A stretch of DNA of 64,000 nt from Stenotrophomonas sp. UBA7346 (GTDB taxonomy: Bacteria > Pseudomonadota > Gammaproteobacteria > Xanthomonadales > Xanthomonadaceae), in NCBI GenBank assembly GCA_002471015.1, contig DKPB01000030.1, forward strand, positions 25,560 through 89,559, in the 5' to 3' direction. The notes beneath the pieces were generated by a model that saw only the letters and a program-made list of their open reading frames with translations, was not told the DNA's origin and did no database searches. Both the position numbers and the translations under genes were made by a program. This document shows, piece after piece, positions 33,752 to 42,915 of this stretch (position 1 is its first letter; each line of letters begins with the position of its first letter).

Positions 33752-33820
33752 GTAGTGCCGAGCCATGCTCGGCATGGGGCGCTCCCGGTAAAGCCTCTGC
33801 CGAGCATGGCTCGGCACTAC
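33752..33820. repeat. Head-to-head pair of SMAG (GTAG) palindromes
   Basis: GTAGTGCCGAGCCATGCTCGGCA at the left and its reverse complement at the right flank a 23-bp spacer; each arm is itself a stem-loop starting with GTAG. This is the SMAG repeat of Stenotrophomonas, a REP-like family, here as an inverted dimer between the DUF333 gene and the dxs terminator. It is the clearest taxonomic marker in the window. Confidence 0.85.
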
Positions 33821-33899
33821 CCGCAGCCTGTAAAGATCGCTGGAGATTCGCTTCCCGTGCGCTGCGCTTACCCGGGCTACGGCGCTACGCCGCTCCCAC

Positions 33900-33932
33900 A
33901 AAAAATCCGATGCCAGAGGGCTGGCATCGGAT
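33900..33932 (-). terminator. Terminator of dxs
   Basis: Perfect 11-bp stem ATCCGATGCCA / TGGCATCGGAT with a 6-base loop; six A on the plus strand give the T-run for leftward transcription. It lies 54 bases after the dxs stop. Confidence 0.88.
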
Positions 33933-33986
33933 TCGGGATAAGTCATCGGCAAGTGGGGCGTGTTGGTGCGTTCTTGCTTGCTCGGC

Positions 33987-35897
33987 TCAGCCAGCGGCGC
34001 TCAACGGTGCTGCAGTGTCCTGCAGCTTCGGCCAGCGCTTCAGAATCGCTGCGCGGATACCGGCGGCGTCAATCCCGGCTTCGGCCAGCAGGTCTTCGCG
34101 GCTGGCATGGTGCTGGTAGCTGTCGGGCAGGCCGAGATGCAGCATCGGCATCAGCACGGCTTCGGCATTGAGCAGTTCCGACACGCCCGAGCCAGCGCCG
34201 CCGGCAACCACGTTGTCCTCTACGGTAACGAAACCATCGTGGCTGCGTGCCAGCTCCAGCAGCATCGCCTTGTCCAGCGGCTTGATGAAACGCATGTTGA
34301 CCACGCTCAGGCCCAGCTCGCGGCCTACCTGCTCCGCCGCGGGTACGGCCGCGCCGAAGGCGAGGATGGCCACGCGGCTGCCCTGTACGCGCAGCTGTGC
34401 CTTGCCGATCTCCAGCGTGGACAGGTCGGTGCCGACAGCTGCGCCGGGGCCGGTGCCGCGTGGGTAGCGCACCGCAGCCGGGCCCTTGTACTGCAGGCCG
34501 GTGCTGAGCATCTGCCGGCACTCGGCTTCATCGCCCGGTGCCATCACCACCATGTTGGGCACGCAGCGCAGGTAGCTCAGGTCGAGGTTGCCGGCGTGGG
34601 TGGCGCCGTCCGGGCCGACCACACCGGCGCGGTCGATGGCGAACAGCACGTCCAGGTCCTGGGTGGCGACGTCGTGCACCAACTGGTCGTAGGCGCGCTG
34701 CAGGAAGGTCGAATAAATCGCGACAACGGGCTTGGCGCCCTGGGTGGCCATGCCGGCGGCCAGTGTTACCGCATGTTGTTCGGCGATCGCCACATCGAAG
34801 TAGCGCTCCGGGTACTCCTTGCTGAAACGCACCAGACCCGAGCCTTCACGCATGGCCGGGGTGATCGCCAGCAACTGCGGCTCGGCGGCGGCGGCATCAC
34901 ACAGCCAGTTGCCGAAGATGTCGGTGTAGGTGGGCTTCTTGGGCGCGCCCTTTTCCGGCAGGCCCTTGCTGGGATCGAACGGGCCGACGGCGTGGTAGCC
35001 GATCTGGTCGTCTTCGGCCGGCTCGTAGCCCTTGCCCTTGGTGGTCATGATGTGCAGCAGGTGCGGGCCCTTGGCATCCTTCAGGTGCTTGAGGGTCGAC
35101 ACCAGCAGCGGCAGGTCATGGCCATCGATCGGGCCGGTGTAATGGAAGCCCATCTGCTCGAAGGCGGTGGAGGGCACGAACATGCCCTTCCACTGTTCTT
35201 CCCAGCGCTTCACGAAGCGGGCAGGGGGGCTGTGGCGCTTGTCGCCGAGGATCTTCTTGCCGCTCTCGCGCAGCGCATTGAGCGTGCGGCTGGCGGTTGC
35301 CCGGCCCAGCATCTTGGTCAGTCCACCGACGGCTTCGGAGATGGACATGTTGTTGTCGTTGAGGATGACCAGCACGTTCGGCTCGTCGTCCATGCCGCCG
35401 GCGTGGGCCAGCGCTTCGAAGGCCATGCCGGCGGTCATCGCGCCATCGCCGATCACCGCGATCACCTTGCGCTCGTCGCCCTGGCGCTGGCGCGCGATGG
35501 CCATGCCCAGCGCGGCCGAGATCGAGGTTGAGGAGTGGCCGACGCCGAAGGTGTCGAACTCGCTTTCCTCGCGCTTGGGGAAGGGGGCAACGCCGTCCTT
35601 CTGCTTGACGGTGTGGATGCTGTCGCGGCGCCCGGTGAGGATCTTGTGCGGGTAGGTCTGGTGGCCCACGTCCCACACCAGCTGGTCGACCGGGGTGTCA
35701 TACAGGTAGTGCAGGGCGACGGTAAGCTCGATCACGCCCAGGCCGGCCGCGAAGTGACCGCCGCTCTTGCCCACGGATTCGATCAGGTAGGCGCGCAACT
35801 CAGCGGCGATGGCTGCCAGTTCGCTCTCATCGAACGTGCGCAGGTCATCGGGAGTCTGGATGCGCGACAGGCGCGGGTAGCTGGCAGAGTCGATCAT
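33987..35897 (-). CDS. dxs: 1-deoxy-D-xylulose-5-phosphate synthase
   Basis: 636 residues, the family length. N-terminal SGGHFAAGLGVIELTVALHY, the thiamine diphosphate/Mg motif VIGDGAMTAGMAFEAL with LNDNNMSISEAVGG, then the pyrimidine-binding domain with FDVAIAEQHAVTLAAGMA and a transketolase C-terminal domain. It condenses pyruvate and glyceraldehyde-3-phosphate, the first step of the MEP isoprenoid pathway and the branch to thiamine and pyridoxal. It stands as a single gene with its own terminator. Confidence 0.97.
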   Translation of the reverse strand: MIDSASYPRLSRIQTPDDLRTFDESELAAIAAELRAYLIESVGKSGGHFAAGLGVIELTVALHYLYDTPVDQLVWDVGHQTYPHKILTGRRDSIHTVKQKDGVAPFPKREESEFDTFGVGHSSTSISAALGMAIARQRQGDERKVIAVIGDGAMTAGMAFEALAHAGGMDDEPNVLVILNDNNMSISEAVGGLTKMLGRATASRTLNALRESGKKILGDKRHSPPARFVKRWEEQWKGMFVPSTAFEQMGFHYTGPIDGHDLPLLVSTLKHLKDAKGPHLLHIMTTKGKGYEPAEDDQIGYHAVGPFDPSKGLPEKGAPKKPTYTDIFGNWLCDAAAAEPQLLAITPAMREGSGLVRFSKEYPERYFDVAIAEQHAVTLAAGMATQGAKPVVAIYSTFLQRAYDQLVHDVATQDLDVLFAIDRAGVVGPDGATHAGNLDLSYLRCVPNMVVMAPGDEAECRQMLSTGLQYKGPAAVRYPRGTGPGAAVGTDLSTLEIGKAQLRVQGSRVAILAFGAAVPAAEQVGRELGLSVVNMRFIKPLDKAMLLELARSHDGFVTVEDNVVAGGAGSGVSELLNAEAVLMPMLHLGLPDSYQHHASREDLLAEAGIDAAGIRAAILKRWPKLQDTAAPLSAAG

Positions 35898-36063
35898 GGT
35901 CTTCGCGTTTCACTCGAAACGGTATTTTCCCCGTCCGGAGAGGGTGGGGCAAGCAAAGCGCGACACCTGTGAATGCCGGATGACGTGGTTTTGCCCCAAG
36001 CTGAAGCGATTGTTCAGCCTGGACGGTGTTTCCGCGTGAATGCGAAGCCGCGGCGTGGCCGTT

Positions 36064-36729
36064 TCAGGCGACGCGCTGCTGGGCCTTGCGCGGCAGTTGG
36101 GCCTTCAGGAAGGCCATCTGGTCGGCCAGTATGTTGCGGTTGGACAGGATCAGGTGCTCGATCCAGCTGGGCCGGTACGGCACTGCCAGCAGTGGCATGT
36201 TGGCCTGCTGCGGGGTGCGGTTGCTCTTGCGCGAGTTGCAGTGGAAGCAGGCGGTGACCACGTTCTCCCAGGTGTCCTGGCCGCCCTTGGACACCGGTAG
36301 CACATGGTCGCGGGTCAGCTGCGGGCGGCTGAAGTGCTGGCCGCAGTAGAGGCAAAGCTGTGCGTCACGCGCAAACAGCGCGGTGTTGGTGAGGTTGGGA
36401 GTGGGATCGATGGCGCGCGAACGGGCATGGCCGCGCGAGGCGATGATCGGGTGCAGGTCCATGCCGCTGCGCAGGCCGGTCAGGCGCGAGATCGCGCCAT
36501 GCACGTGCAGGCAGGGGTCACCCAATGTCCAGGCCACGGCACCGCGGGCATACAGGCAGGCGGCGTCCTGCCAGGTGATCCAGTCCAGCACCCGTCCATG
36601 CGCATCCAGCGACAACAGTCGCACGGAGCCGAGTTGGTGCAGGGAGGGCGGTAGTGAAAACCCGTCTGTCGGAGCGGAAGTTCCGGCTCCGGTATCGATC
36701 AGACTACGCGGTGTAGTGTCTGTCTCCAT
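36064..36729 (-). CDS. HNH endonuclease family protein
   Basis: 221 residues. The C-terminal half holds a classical HNH domain: CLYCG, then LTRDHVLPVSKGGQDTWENV and ACFHCNSRKSNRTPQQA (two Cys pairs, DH, N, H). The N-terminal half (HQLGSVRLLSLDAHGRVLDW) is conserved in chromosomal HNH proteins of Xanthomonadaceae and may bind nucleic acid. It is chromosomal rather than phage-borne, and its substrate is unknown. The first about 25 residues are uncertain, since no clear ribosome-binding site precedes the ATG. Confidence 0.85.
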   Translation of the reverse strand: METDTTPRSLIDTGAGTSAPTDGFSLPPSLHQLGSVRLLSLDAHGRVLDWITWQDAACLYARGAVAWTLGDPCLHVHGAISRLTGLRSGMDLHPIIASRGHARSRAIDPTPNLTNTALFARDAQLCLYCGQHFSRPQLTRDHVLPVSKGGQDTWENVVTACFHCNSRKSNRTPQQANMPLLAVPYRPSWIEHLILSNRNILADQMAFLKAQLPRKAQQRVA

Positions 36730-36839
36730 CGGGAAAACAGCTTATACACGATACGTGACAATTTGTGTAAAGGCCGATGGCGGTTGGCCTTGTAGGAACG
36801 GCGTGAGCCGCGAGGCTGGTGGTGTTTCAAGCGCCTGAA

Positions 36840-37010
36840 AGCCAACCCCTCCCCAGCCCTCCCCTCCGCCTTCGGCGCAAGGGAGGGGGCGAGCGGAAGC
36901 TGCCCTCAACCCAACCCCTCTCCCGCGGGCGGGAGAGGGGCTTCAGGGTCGCAGGCATTCCTGATCGCTCCCTTCTCCCGCGTGCGGGAGAAGGTGCCCC
37001 GAAGGGGCGG
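36840..37010. repeat. Cluster of GC-rich intergenic hairpins
   Basis: In the 315-bp gap between HNH and acyl-CoA dehydrogenase genes: CCCCTCTCCC / GGGAGAGGGG (36915-36940), CCTTCTCCCGC-gt-GCGGGAGAAGG (36971-36994) and GCCCC-gaa-GGGGC (36996-37008), plus a related block at about 36846-36890. The shared CCCT/CTCCCGC core looks like a dispersed repeat typical of Xanthomonadaceae intergenic regions, and may also stop transcripts of the upstream gene. Confidence 0.7.
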
Positions 37011-37044
37011 ATGAGGGGAGCTTTGCGCTTTTTTTGCTGTCGGA

Positions 37045-38835
37045 TCAGTCGCCGAAGCGGACCGAATCCATTGCCATCAGCGAGTCGGCGCCTGCAGCGA
37101 TGCCTGCGGCATGGCTGAGGGTGCGCGGCAGGATGCGGGCGTAGTAGAAACGCGCGGTTTCCAGCTTGGCCTGCTTGAAGGCTTCCGGATGGCTGGAGGC
37201 CTGCGCGGCCACCACCGAACGCGCCCACCAGTAGGCGACGGCGACATAGCCGCTGTAGAAAAGGTAATCCCAGCTGGCCGCACCCAGTTCTTCCGGGTTG
37301 GCGGCGGCACGCTGCAGCACCTCGATGGTCAGCTTGCCCCACTCCTTGGCCTTGCCACCCAGGGCCGGCAGGAACTCGGCCACGGCCGGGTTGCTGGCGT
37401 TGTCGGCAATGAACTGTTCGATCTCGGCCAGGAACAACTTCAGGCCGGCGCCCTGCGAGACGGCGGTCTTGCGGCCGATCAGGTCCAGTGCCTGGATGCC
37501 GGTGGTGCCTTCGTACAAGGTAGTGATGCGGGCGTCGCGGGCGTACTGCTCCATGCCGTGCTCGGCGATGTAGCCGTGGCCGCCGAACACCTGCTGGCCG
37601 TTGTAGGTGGCCTCGATGCTCCACTCGGTGAGGCAGGCCTTGACGATGGGGGTGAGGAAGCTGACCAGCGTGTCGGCGTCGGCACGGGCCTTGTCGTCCT
37701 TGGCATGCTGGGCCGCGTCGAGCTGGGTGTAGGCGTGCGCGGCCAGCAGGCGGCCACCTTCGGTCAGCGCCTTGGTGGTCAGCAGCATGCGGCGCACGTC
37801 GGGCTGAGCGATGATCGGGTCGGCCGGCTTGTCGGCCAGGATCGCGCCCTTGGGCGCGCGCGACTGCAGGCGCTCGCGGGCATAGGCCAGCGCGCCCTGG
37901 TAGGCGCGCTCGGACTGGGCCAGACCCTGCACGCCGACGCCGAGGCGGGCGGAGTTCATCATCACGAACATCGCCTGCAGGCCCTTGTGCGGCTGGCCGA
38001 CCAGGTAGCCCTGGGCGCCGTCGAAGTTCATCACGCAGGTGGACGAACCGTGGATGCCCATCTTGTGCTCCAGCGCGCCACAGCGCAGCGCATTGCGCTC
38101 GCCCTGCTTGCCGTCGCGGTCAACCTTGTACTTGGGGGTGACAAACAGCGAGATGCCCTTCGGGCCGGCCGGTGCATCCGGCAGCTTGGCCAACACCAGG
38201 TGCACGATGTTGTCGCTCAGGTCGTGCTCGCCGGCGGTGATGAAGATCTTGGTGCCGGTGATGGAATAGCTGCCATCGGCATTCGGCTCGGCGCGGGTCT
38301 TGAGCAGGCCCAGGTCGGTGCCGGCATGCGGCTCGGTCAGGCACATGGTGCCGGTCCAGTTGCCGGCCACCAGCGGCTTGAGGAAGGCTTCCTTCTGCCA
38401 GTCCTCGCCGTAGTGCTTGAGGGCCTCGACCGCGCCGTGCGACAGCATGGGGAACAGGCTCCAGGCCAGGTTGGCCGAGGACACCATTTCGCTCAGCGCC
38501 ATGCCCAGCGTCTCCGGCATGCCCTGGCCGCCGAAATCCGGCGATGCGGTCAGGCCGGTCCAGCCGCCTTCCACGAACTGCGCATAGGCTTCCTTGAAGC
38601 CCGGTGCGGTGGTGACCTCGCCGGTGGCCTTGTCCAGCTTGCAGCCGGTCTGGTCGCCAACGGCGTTCAGCGGGGCCAGCACGGCGCCGCTGAAACGGCC
38701 GGCTTCTTCCAGCACCGCATCGATGACGTCGGCGCTGGCGTCCTCAAGACCCATCGCGGCAAACAGGGACTCGGCCTTGAGCACGTCGTGCAGGGCGAAG
38801 CGGAGGTCGGTAACGGGGGCTTTGTAGTTGCTCAT
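37045..38835 (-). CDS. Acyl-CoA dehydrogenase (large, DmdC/FadE-like type)
   Basis: 596 residues, matching the longer acyl-CoA dehydrogenase class with an N-terminal extension (MSNYKAPVTDLRFALHDVL). FAD-binding and substrate motifs are CLTEPHAGTDLG and GTKIFITAGEHDLSDNI. The C-terminal YNGQQVFGGHGYIAEHGMEQ and LYEGTTGIQALDLIGRK include the catalytic Glu. It introduces the 2,3-double bond of acyl-CoA, or oxidises a related thioester such as methylmercaptopropionyl-CoA; the substrate cannot be told from sequence. No electron-transfer flavoprotein or other beta-oxidation gene is adjacent. Confidence 0.92.
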   Translation of the reverse strand: MSNYKAPVTDLRFALHDVLKAESLFAAMGLEDASADVIDAVLEEAGRFSGAVLAPLNAVGDQTGCKLDKATGEVTTAPGFKEAYAQFVEGGWTGLTASPDFGGQGMPETLGMALSEMVSSANLAWSLFPMLSHGAVEALKHYGEDWQKEAFLKPLVAGNWTGTMCLTEPHAGTDLGLLKTRAEPNADGSYSITGTKIFITAGEHDLSDNIVHLVLAKLPDAPAGPKGISLFVTPKYKVDRDGKQGERNALRCGALEHKMGIHGSSTCVMNFDGAQGYLVGQPHKGLQAMFVMMNSARLGVGVQGLAQSERAYQGALAYARERLQSRAPKGAILADKPADPIIAQPDVRRMLLTTKALTEGGRLLAAHAYTQLDAAQHAKDDKARADADTLVSFLTPIVKACLTEWSIEATYNGQQVFGGHGYIAEHGMEQYARDARITTLYEGTTGIQALDLIGRKTAVSQGAGLKLFLAEIEQFIADNASNPAVAEFLPALGGKAKEWGKLTIEVLQRAAANPEELGAASWDYLFYSGYVAVAYWWARSVVAAQASSHPEAFKQAKLETARFYYARILPRTLSHAAGIAAGADSLMAMDSVRFGD

Positions 38836-38871
38836 CAGAACGATCTCGAACGATGCGGGAAACGGTGGGGA

Positions 38872-39348
38872 TCAGCGCAGCACGCCGGGCAGGCCCGGGG
38901 CCTGGTTGAGGCTGTTGCGCGACTTGATGTCGAAACTGCGTTGCTTCTTGTCTTCCGGTGTGGCGCTGACGCTGCCTTCCAGCTCGTAGAACAATGCGCT
39001 GCTGCCGGCCAGGGCGTCAGCCACCACCAGGCGCGCGGCCGAAGCAGGCTGCAGGCGCACCTTGATCACATCCGCCGATTCCGGGCCGATGGACAGGCCC
39101 GGGGTTGCGCTCAGCGTGCCCGCCGCCTCGTCGCCCACCTTCACCGCCAGGCTGACGCTGTCAAACCGCATCGGCATGGAGCTGTAATTGCGCAGGCGCA
39201 GGTCCACCTCCCAGTTGCCGTCGTTGCCCACGGTGAGCTGCTGGATGCTGGCGGCCGGTTCGGAGACGCGCTTGACCGGGCCGCTGCCACAGGCGGTGAG
39301 CAGCAGGGCGAGCATGGCGGTCAGGGCGTACTGGGGGCGAAAACGCAT
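38872..39348 (-). CDS. LEA type 2-like lipoprotein
   Basis: 158 residues from the ATG at 39348: MRFRPQYALTAMLALLLTACG is a signal peptide with lipobox LTAC. A single beta-sandwich domain follows (VDLRLRNYSSMPMRFDSVSL, then SVSATPEDKKQRSFDIKSR), the pattern of bacterial LEA-2/WHy-like lipoproteins. It is likely anchored in the outer membrane or periplasm. It lies 36 bases after the start of the dehydrogenase gene and probably shares its transcript, as the upstream gene. Confidence 0.78.
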   Translation of the reverse strand: MRFRPQYALTAMLALLLTACGSGPVKRVSEPAASIQQLTVGNDGNWEVDLRLRNYSSMPMRFDSVSLAVKVGDEAAGTLSATPGLSIGPESADVIKVRLQPASAARLVVADALAGSSALFYELEGSVSATPEDKKQRSFDIKSRNSLNQAPGLPGVLR

Positions 39349-39470
39349 GGGGCGAGGTCCTCGGTTGCGGAGGTTGTCGTCGAAGGATACTACGGCGTAT
39401 GGCGCGGCGTGCGGGTACAGGTATGCACATGCGACCAATTGCGGACAGGATGGCGGAACCTGCGCGGTCA

Positions 39471-39486
39471 TGCATCAAGTGATGCA
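39471..39486. promoter_or_regulatory. Perfect palindrome upstream of TonB receptor gene
   Basis: TGCATCA-ag-TGATGCA, 7-bp arms, 48 bp before the receptor ATG in the 185-bp divergent intergenic region. Candidate operator for a dimeric regulator. Confidence 0.45.
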
Positions 39487-39533
39487 AGGGGCAGTGGTTG
39501 CCGCCTTTCGCGTCACTTTCTGGGGATACATCA

Positions 39534-42500
39534 ATGCGTTCATTCAAGTTGTTGCCGCTTGCAAGCGCTATCCGCGGCGGTCTGGCAGTTGTGGCGCTGT
39601 GCGCCTCCGTTCCGGCGCTGGCAGCGCCGCCGCAGTTCGATCTTGAGGCCGGCAACATCGAGGACGTATTGCCCGAATTCGCCCGCCAGGCCGGCGTGCA
39701 GATTGTGGCGCCCGCGCATTCAGGCGAGGCCGGACGCATTGCCGTGGCCGAGCTGAAGGGGCAGATGGAGCCGCGCCAGGCCTTGGCACGCCTGTTGGCC
39801 GGCACCGGCCTGACCGTTGCCTCCGACGATGGCCGCACCATCACCCTGCGTGCGGGCACGCCGATGCTGGCATCGCTATCAGGCCTGGGCGGGCTGGCGG
39901 TGGGCCAGGCGGTGCAACCTGAAGCTGCTGCGCCCCCGCCACCGCCACCGGCCAACACGAACGTGAACACCTTGGACCAGGTGACCGTGGTCGGCAGCCA
40001 GATCAAGGGCAGCAAGTCGGCAGCAATCCTGCCGGTAGCCACCCTGCAGGCCGAGCAGATCGAGGCCACCGGTGCGGTGTCCGGGGACGACCTGTACCGG
40101 TCCATCCCGCAGATGGGTGATGTCTCCTTCAGTGGTACCAACGGCGGCAACAGCTCCAACTACGCACGTGGCGACATCGCCTCGGTCAACCTGCGCGGCC
40201 TGGGCGTCGGCAACACCCTGCTGCTGATCAACGGGCGCCGCACCGTGGTCCACCCGACCAGCCAGGCTGACGGCAACCTGGTGCCGGTGCTGACCTACAA
40301 CGCCAATGCGGTGCCCGTGGCCAACCTGCGCCGGGTGGAGGTGCTGCTGGACGGGGCGGCCGCCATCTACGGCACCGACGCGGTGGCTGGCGTGGTCAAC
40401 AACGTGCTGCGCGACGACATGGATGGCGGCACCATCAGCGTGCAGAAGGGCTTCGGCGAAGGCACCGACCTGCGCGATATCGGCGTCAATGGCATGTGGG
40501 GCAAGAACTCCGAAGACCTGCGTTCCAACATCACCATCGCCTTCAACTACTACAACACCACCGGCTTGAACTCGCTGGACCAGGACTGGACCCGCGATGG
40601 CAACCGTGCGGCGGATTTCCTTGGGACGCCGTTCGAGGGCCTGGCCGGTACCGACAACCGCAATACCAACAGCCCGTGGGGCAATTTCACCGTCAATGGC
40701 CCGCGCGTTTCGCAGGACGGCACCTGGCTGACCACTGCGGCGGGCGCCTTCCATGTGCAGCCGACCAGCAACAGTGGCTGTGCTGCCACCCTCGGCGATG
40801 GCCTGTGCGTACAGTCCGGCAGCAAGGCAACCTCAGGTGCCGATGCCGACCTGCGCGACAACCAGCAGAGCCAGTACCCGCTGTCGATCAGCCCGGATGT
40901 GCGCCGGCTGAACCTGTTCGTCACCGGCAAGCACGATTTCGACAACGGCCTGTCGTTCTTCAGTGAGGCCGGCATCTACGACTCACGTGCCTACAGCCTG
41001 CAGAACGGCGTCAACACCATCACCGCCTTGCCGATGACGGTGGCGGCCAGCAACTACTGGAACCCGTTCGGCGCGATGTACCTGCCCGATGGGTCGCTCA
41101 ACCCCAATCGTCTGGAAGGCCTGAACATCGGCCCGGACGGCCTGCCGGTGACCATCACCAGCTATCGCTTCGAGCGCCCGACCCGCATCGAGGTCAACAA
41201 TACCCAGGTACGTGCACTGGCCGGCCTGCGTGGCTTCCACTTCGGCTTTGACTGGGAGTCGGCGGCGCTGTACTCGCAGGCAAAGGTCAAGGACACCCAG
41301 GACGCGGTGAGCATGTCCTTGTTCCAGCAGGCGCTGGCCAACCCAACCGCGTCGGCCTACAACCCGTTCTGCGGTGGTTGCAACGACTGGGACAAGCTGG
41401 ACCAGTTCTTCTACAGGGCGCAACGGCAAAGCAAGACCGAGCTGTTCCTGTGGGATTTCAAAGCCTCGCGTGCGGACCTGTTCAAGACCTGGGCCGGTGA
41501 CGTGGGCATGGCGGCAGGCCTGGAAGTGCGCCATGAAACCCAGCGCGACGACCGCGATGCGCGCGTGGACGGCTCGGTGACTTTCACCGACGCCATCACC
41601 GGGGTGGAATACCCCAGCGACATGTATGGCGTCAGCCCGACCCCGGACACCTATGGTTCGCGCACGGTGGCCGGCTTGTTCGCCGAGTTCTCGGTGCCGC
41701 TGGTATCGCCGGAGATGAACGTACCGCTGGTGCGCTCGCTGGACCTGCAGGTGGCCGGGCGTGCCGAGCGCTACAACGACTTCGGCAACGTCGCCAAGCC
41801 CAAGTTGGCGCTGGGCTGGCAGATCTTTGATGGCCTTACCCTGCGCTCGTCCTGGGCCAAGGGCTTCCGCGCGCCCAACCTGGAGCAGATCAACGCGACC
41901 GTGGTCAGCCGCTCCAACAACCGCACCGACTACATCCAGTGCGAGGCCGACGTGCGCACCGGCACGCAGGCGTCGATCGCCAATTGCGGCGGCTATACGT
42001 ATTCGACCACGGCGCGCCGTTCCGGCAACCCCAACCTCAAGCCGGAAACCTCCACCAATACCAGCGCCGGGCTGGTGTTCCAGCCGCGTTTCATCCCCGA
42101 GAACTACGGCCGTTTCACGTTTGCCGTGGATTACTACAAGTATGAGCAGGAAGGCATCATCGGCCTGTTCGGCGAGGGCAATGCGCTGATCCTGGACTAC
42201 ATCCTGCGCCAGCAGGGCAGCAGCAATGCCGCCGTGGTGCGCGCCGACCCGACCGCGGATGACATCGCCCGCTTCGCCGGTACTGGCCTGGCTGCCGCTG
42301 GCAAGGTGCTCTACGTCACCGACCAGTACGTCAACCTGGAGCCGCAGACGCTGCGTGGCGTGGACTACAACTTCAGCTGGAACTCGCCGGAGACCGCCAT
42401 CGGCCGCTTCGACGTGTCGGTCACCGGCACCCACCTGGTGGAGTTCTACCGCCAGCGCTCGCCGGCGCTGCAGGCGCTGGAAGATGCAAAGGCCACCGGT

Positions 42501-42890
42501 CTGGTCGATCCGTCGATCCGCATCACCGGTGGCGGCAACCTGATCGGCAATGGCGGCAACCCGGAATGGAAGTGGTCCGGCACCCTGACCTGGCGTTACC
42601 AGCAGTTGTCGGTGGGCGCCAACGCACGCTACGCAAGTTCGTACGTCGAGAACGGCCTGACCCTGGCCGACGGCACACCGTGGACGGTGAAGTCGCAGAC
42701 CCTGGCCAATGCCTTCGTCAAGTACGATTTCGAGCGCGAGGGCTGGCTCAACGGCGTGGCGGTCAAGGTGGGTGCCAACAACATCGCCAACAAGCGGCCG
42801 CCGGTGTCCGATGATGTGTTCGGTTTCCCGTCCGGTGTGTACCAGGCCAATCCGCGCTACTGGTACGTCAATGTGAGCAAGGCGTTCTGA
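39534..42890 (+). CDS. TonB-dependent receptor with STN signalling domain
   Basis: 1118 residues. Signal peptide to about 30 (VVALCASVPALA), then an STN (secretin/TonB short N-terminal) domain (about 31-115, FDLEAGNIEDVLPEFARQAG), a Pro-rich linker (PPPPPPANTN), the plug (about 145-300, LDQVTVVGSQIKG and VNLRGLGVGNTLLLINGRR) and a 22-strand barrel ending YVNVSKAF with terminal Phe. The STN domain is found in receptors that signal substrate binding to a FecR anti-sigma factor, and such genes follow directly. The barrel is Oar/peptide-type in size. The substrate is unknown. Confidence 0.93.
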   Translation: MRSFKLLPLASAIRGGLAVVALCASVPALAAPPQFDLEAGNIEDVLPEFARQAGVQIVAPAHSGEAGRIAVAELKGQMEPRQALARLLAGTGLTVASDDGRTITLRAGTPMLASLSGLGGLAVGQAVQPEAAAPPPPPPANTNVNTLDQVTVVGSQIKGSKSAAILPVATLQAEQIEATGAVSGDDLYRSIPQMGDVSFSGTNGGNSSNYARGDIASVNLRGLGVGNTLLLINGRRTVVHPTSQADGNLVPVLTYNANAVPVANLRRVEVLLDGAAAIYGTDAVAGVVNNVLRDDMDGGTISVQKGFGEGTDLRDIGVNGMWGKNSEDLRSNITIAFNYYNTTGLNSLDQDWTRDGNRAADFLGTPFEGLAGTDNRNTNSPWGNFTVNGPRVSQDGTWLTTAAGAFHVQPTSNSGCAATLGDGLCVQSGSKATSGADADLRDNQQSQYPLSISPDVRRLNLFVTGKHDFDNGLSFFSEAGIYDSRAYSLQNGVNTITALPMTVAASNYWNPFGAMYLPDGSLNPNRLEGLNIGPDGLPVTITSYRFERPTRIEVNNTQVRALAGLRGFHFGFDWESAALYSQAKVKDTQDAVSMSLFQQALANPTASAYNPFCGGCNDWDKLDQFFYRAQRQSKTELFLWDFKASRADLFKTWAGDVGMAAGLEVRHETQRDDRDARVDGSVTFTDAITGVEYPSDMYGVSPTPDTYGSRTVAGLFAEFSVPLVSPEMNVPLVRSLDLQVAGRAERYNDFGNVAKPKLALGWQIFDGLTLRSSWAKGFRAPNLEQINATVVSRSNNRTDYIQCEADVRTGTQASIANCGGYTYSTTARRSGNPNLKPETSTNTSAGLVFQPRFIPENYGRFTFAVDYYKYEQEGIIGLFGEGNALILDYILRQQGSSNAAVVRADPTADDIARFAGTGLAAAGKVLYVTDQYVNLEPQTLRGVDYNFSWNSPETAIGRFDVSVTGTHLVEFYRQRSPALQALEDAKATGLVDPSIRITGGGNLIGNGGNPEWKWSGTLTWRYQQLSVGANARYASSYVENGLTLADGTPWTVKSQTLANAFVKYDFEREGWLNGVAVKVGANNIANKRPPVSDDVFGFPSGVYQANPRYWYVNVSKAF

Positions 42891-42915
42891 TGTTCGACAA
42901 GGTTGTAGATCCCCG

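Noticed and set aside
33960..35531. 523-codon plus-strand frame opposite dxs
   Set aside because: Antisense shadow of dxs.
37111..39756. 881-codon plus-strand frame opposite the acyl-CoA dehydrogenase
   Set aside because: Gly/Gln/Val-biased antisense shadow running through several intergenic regions.
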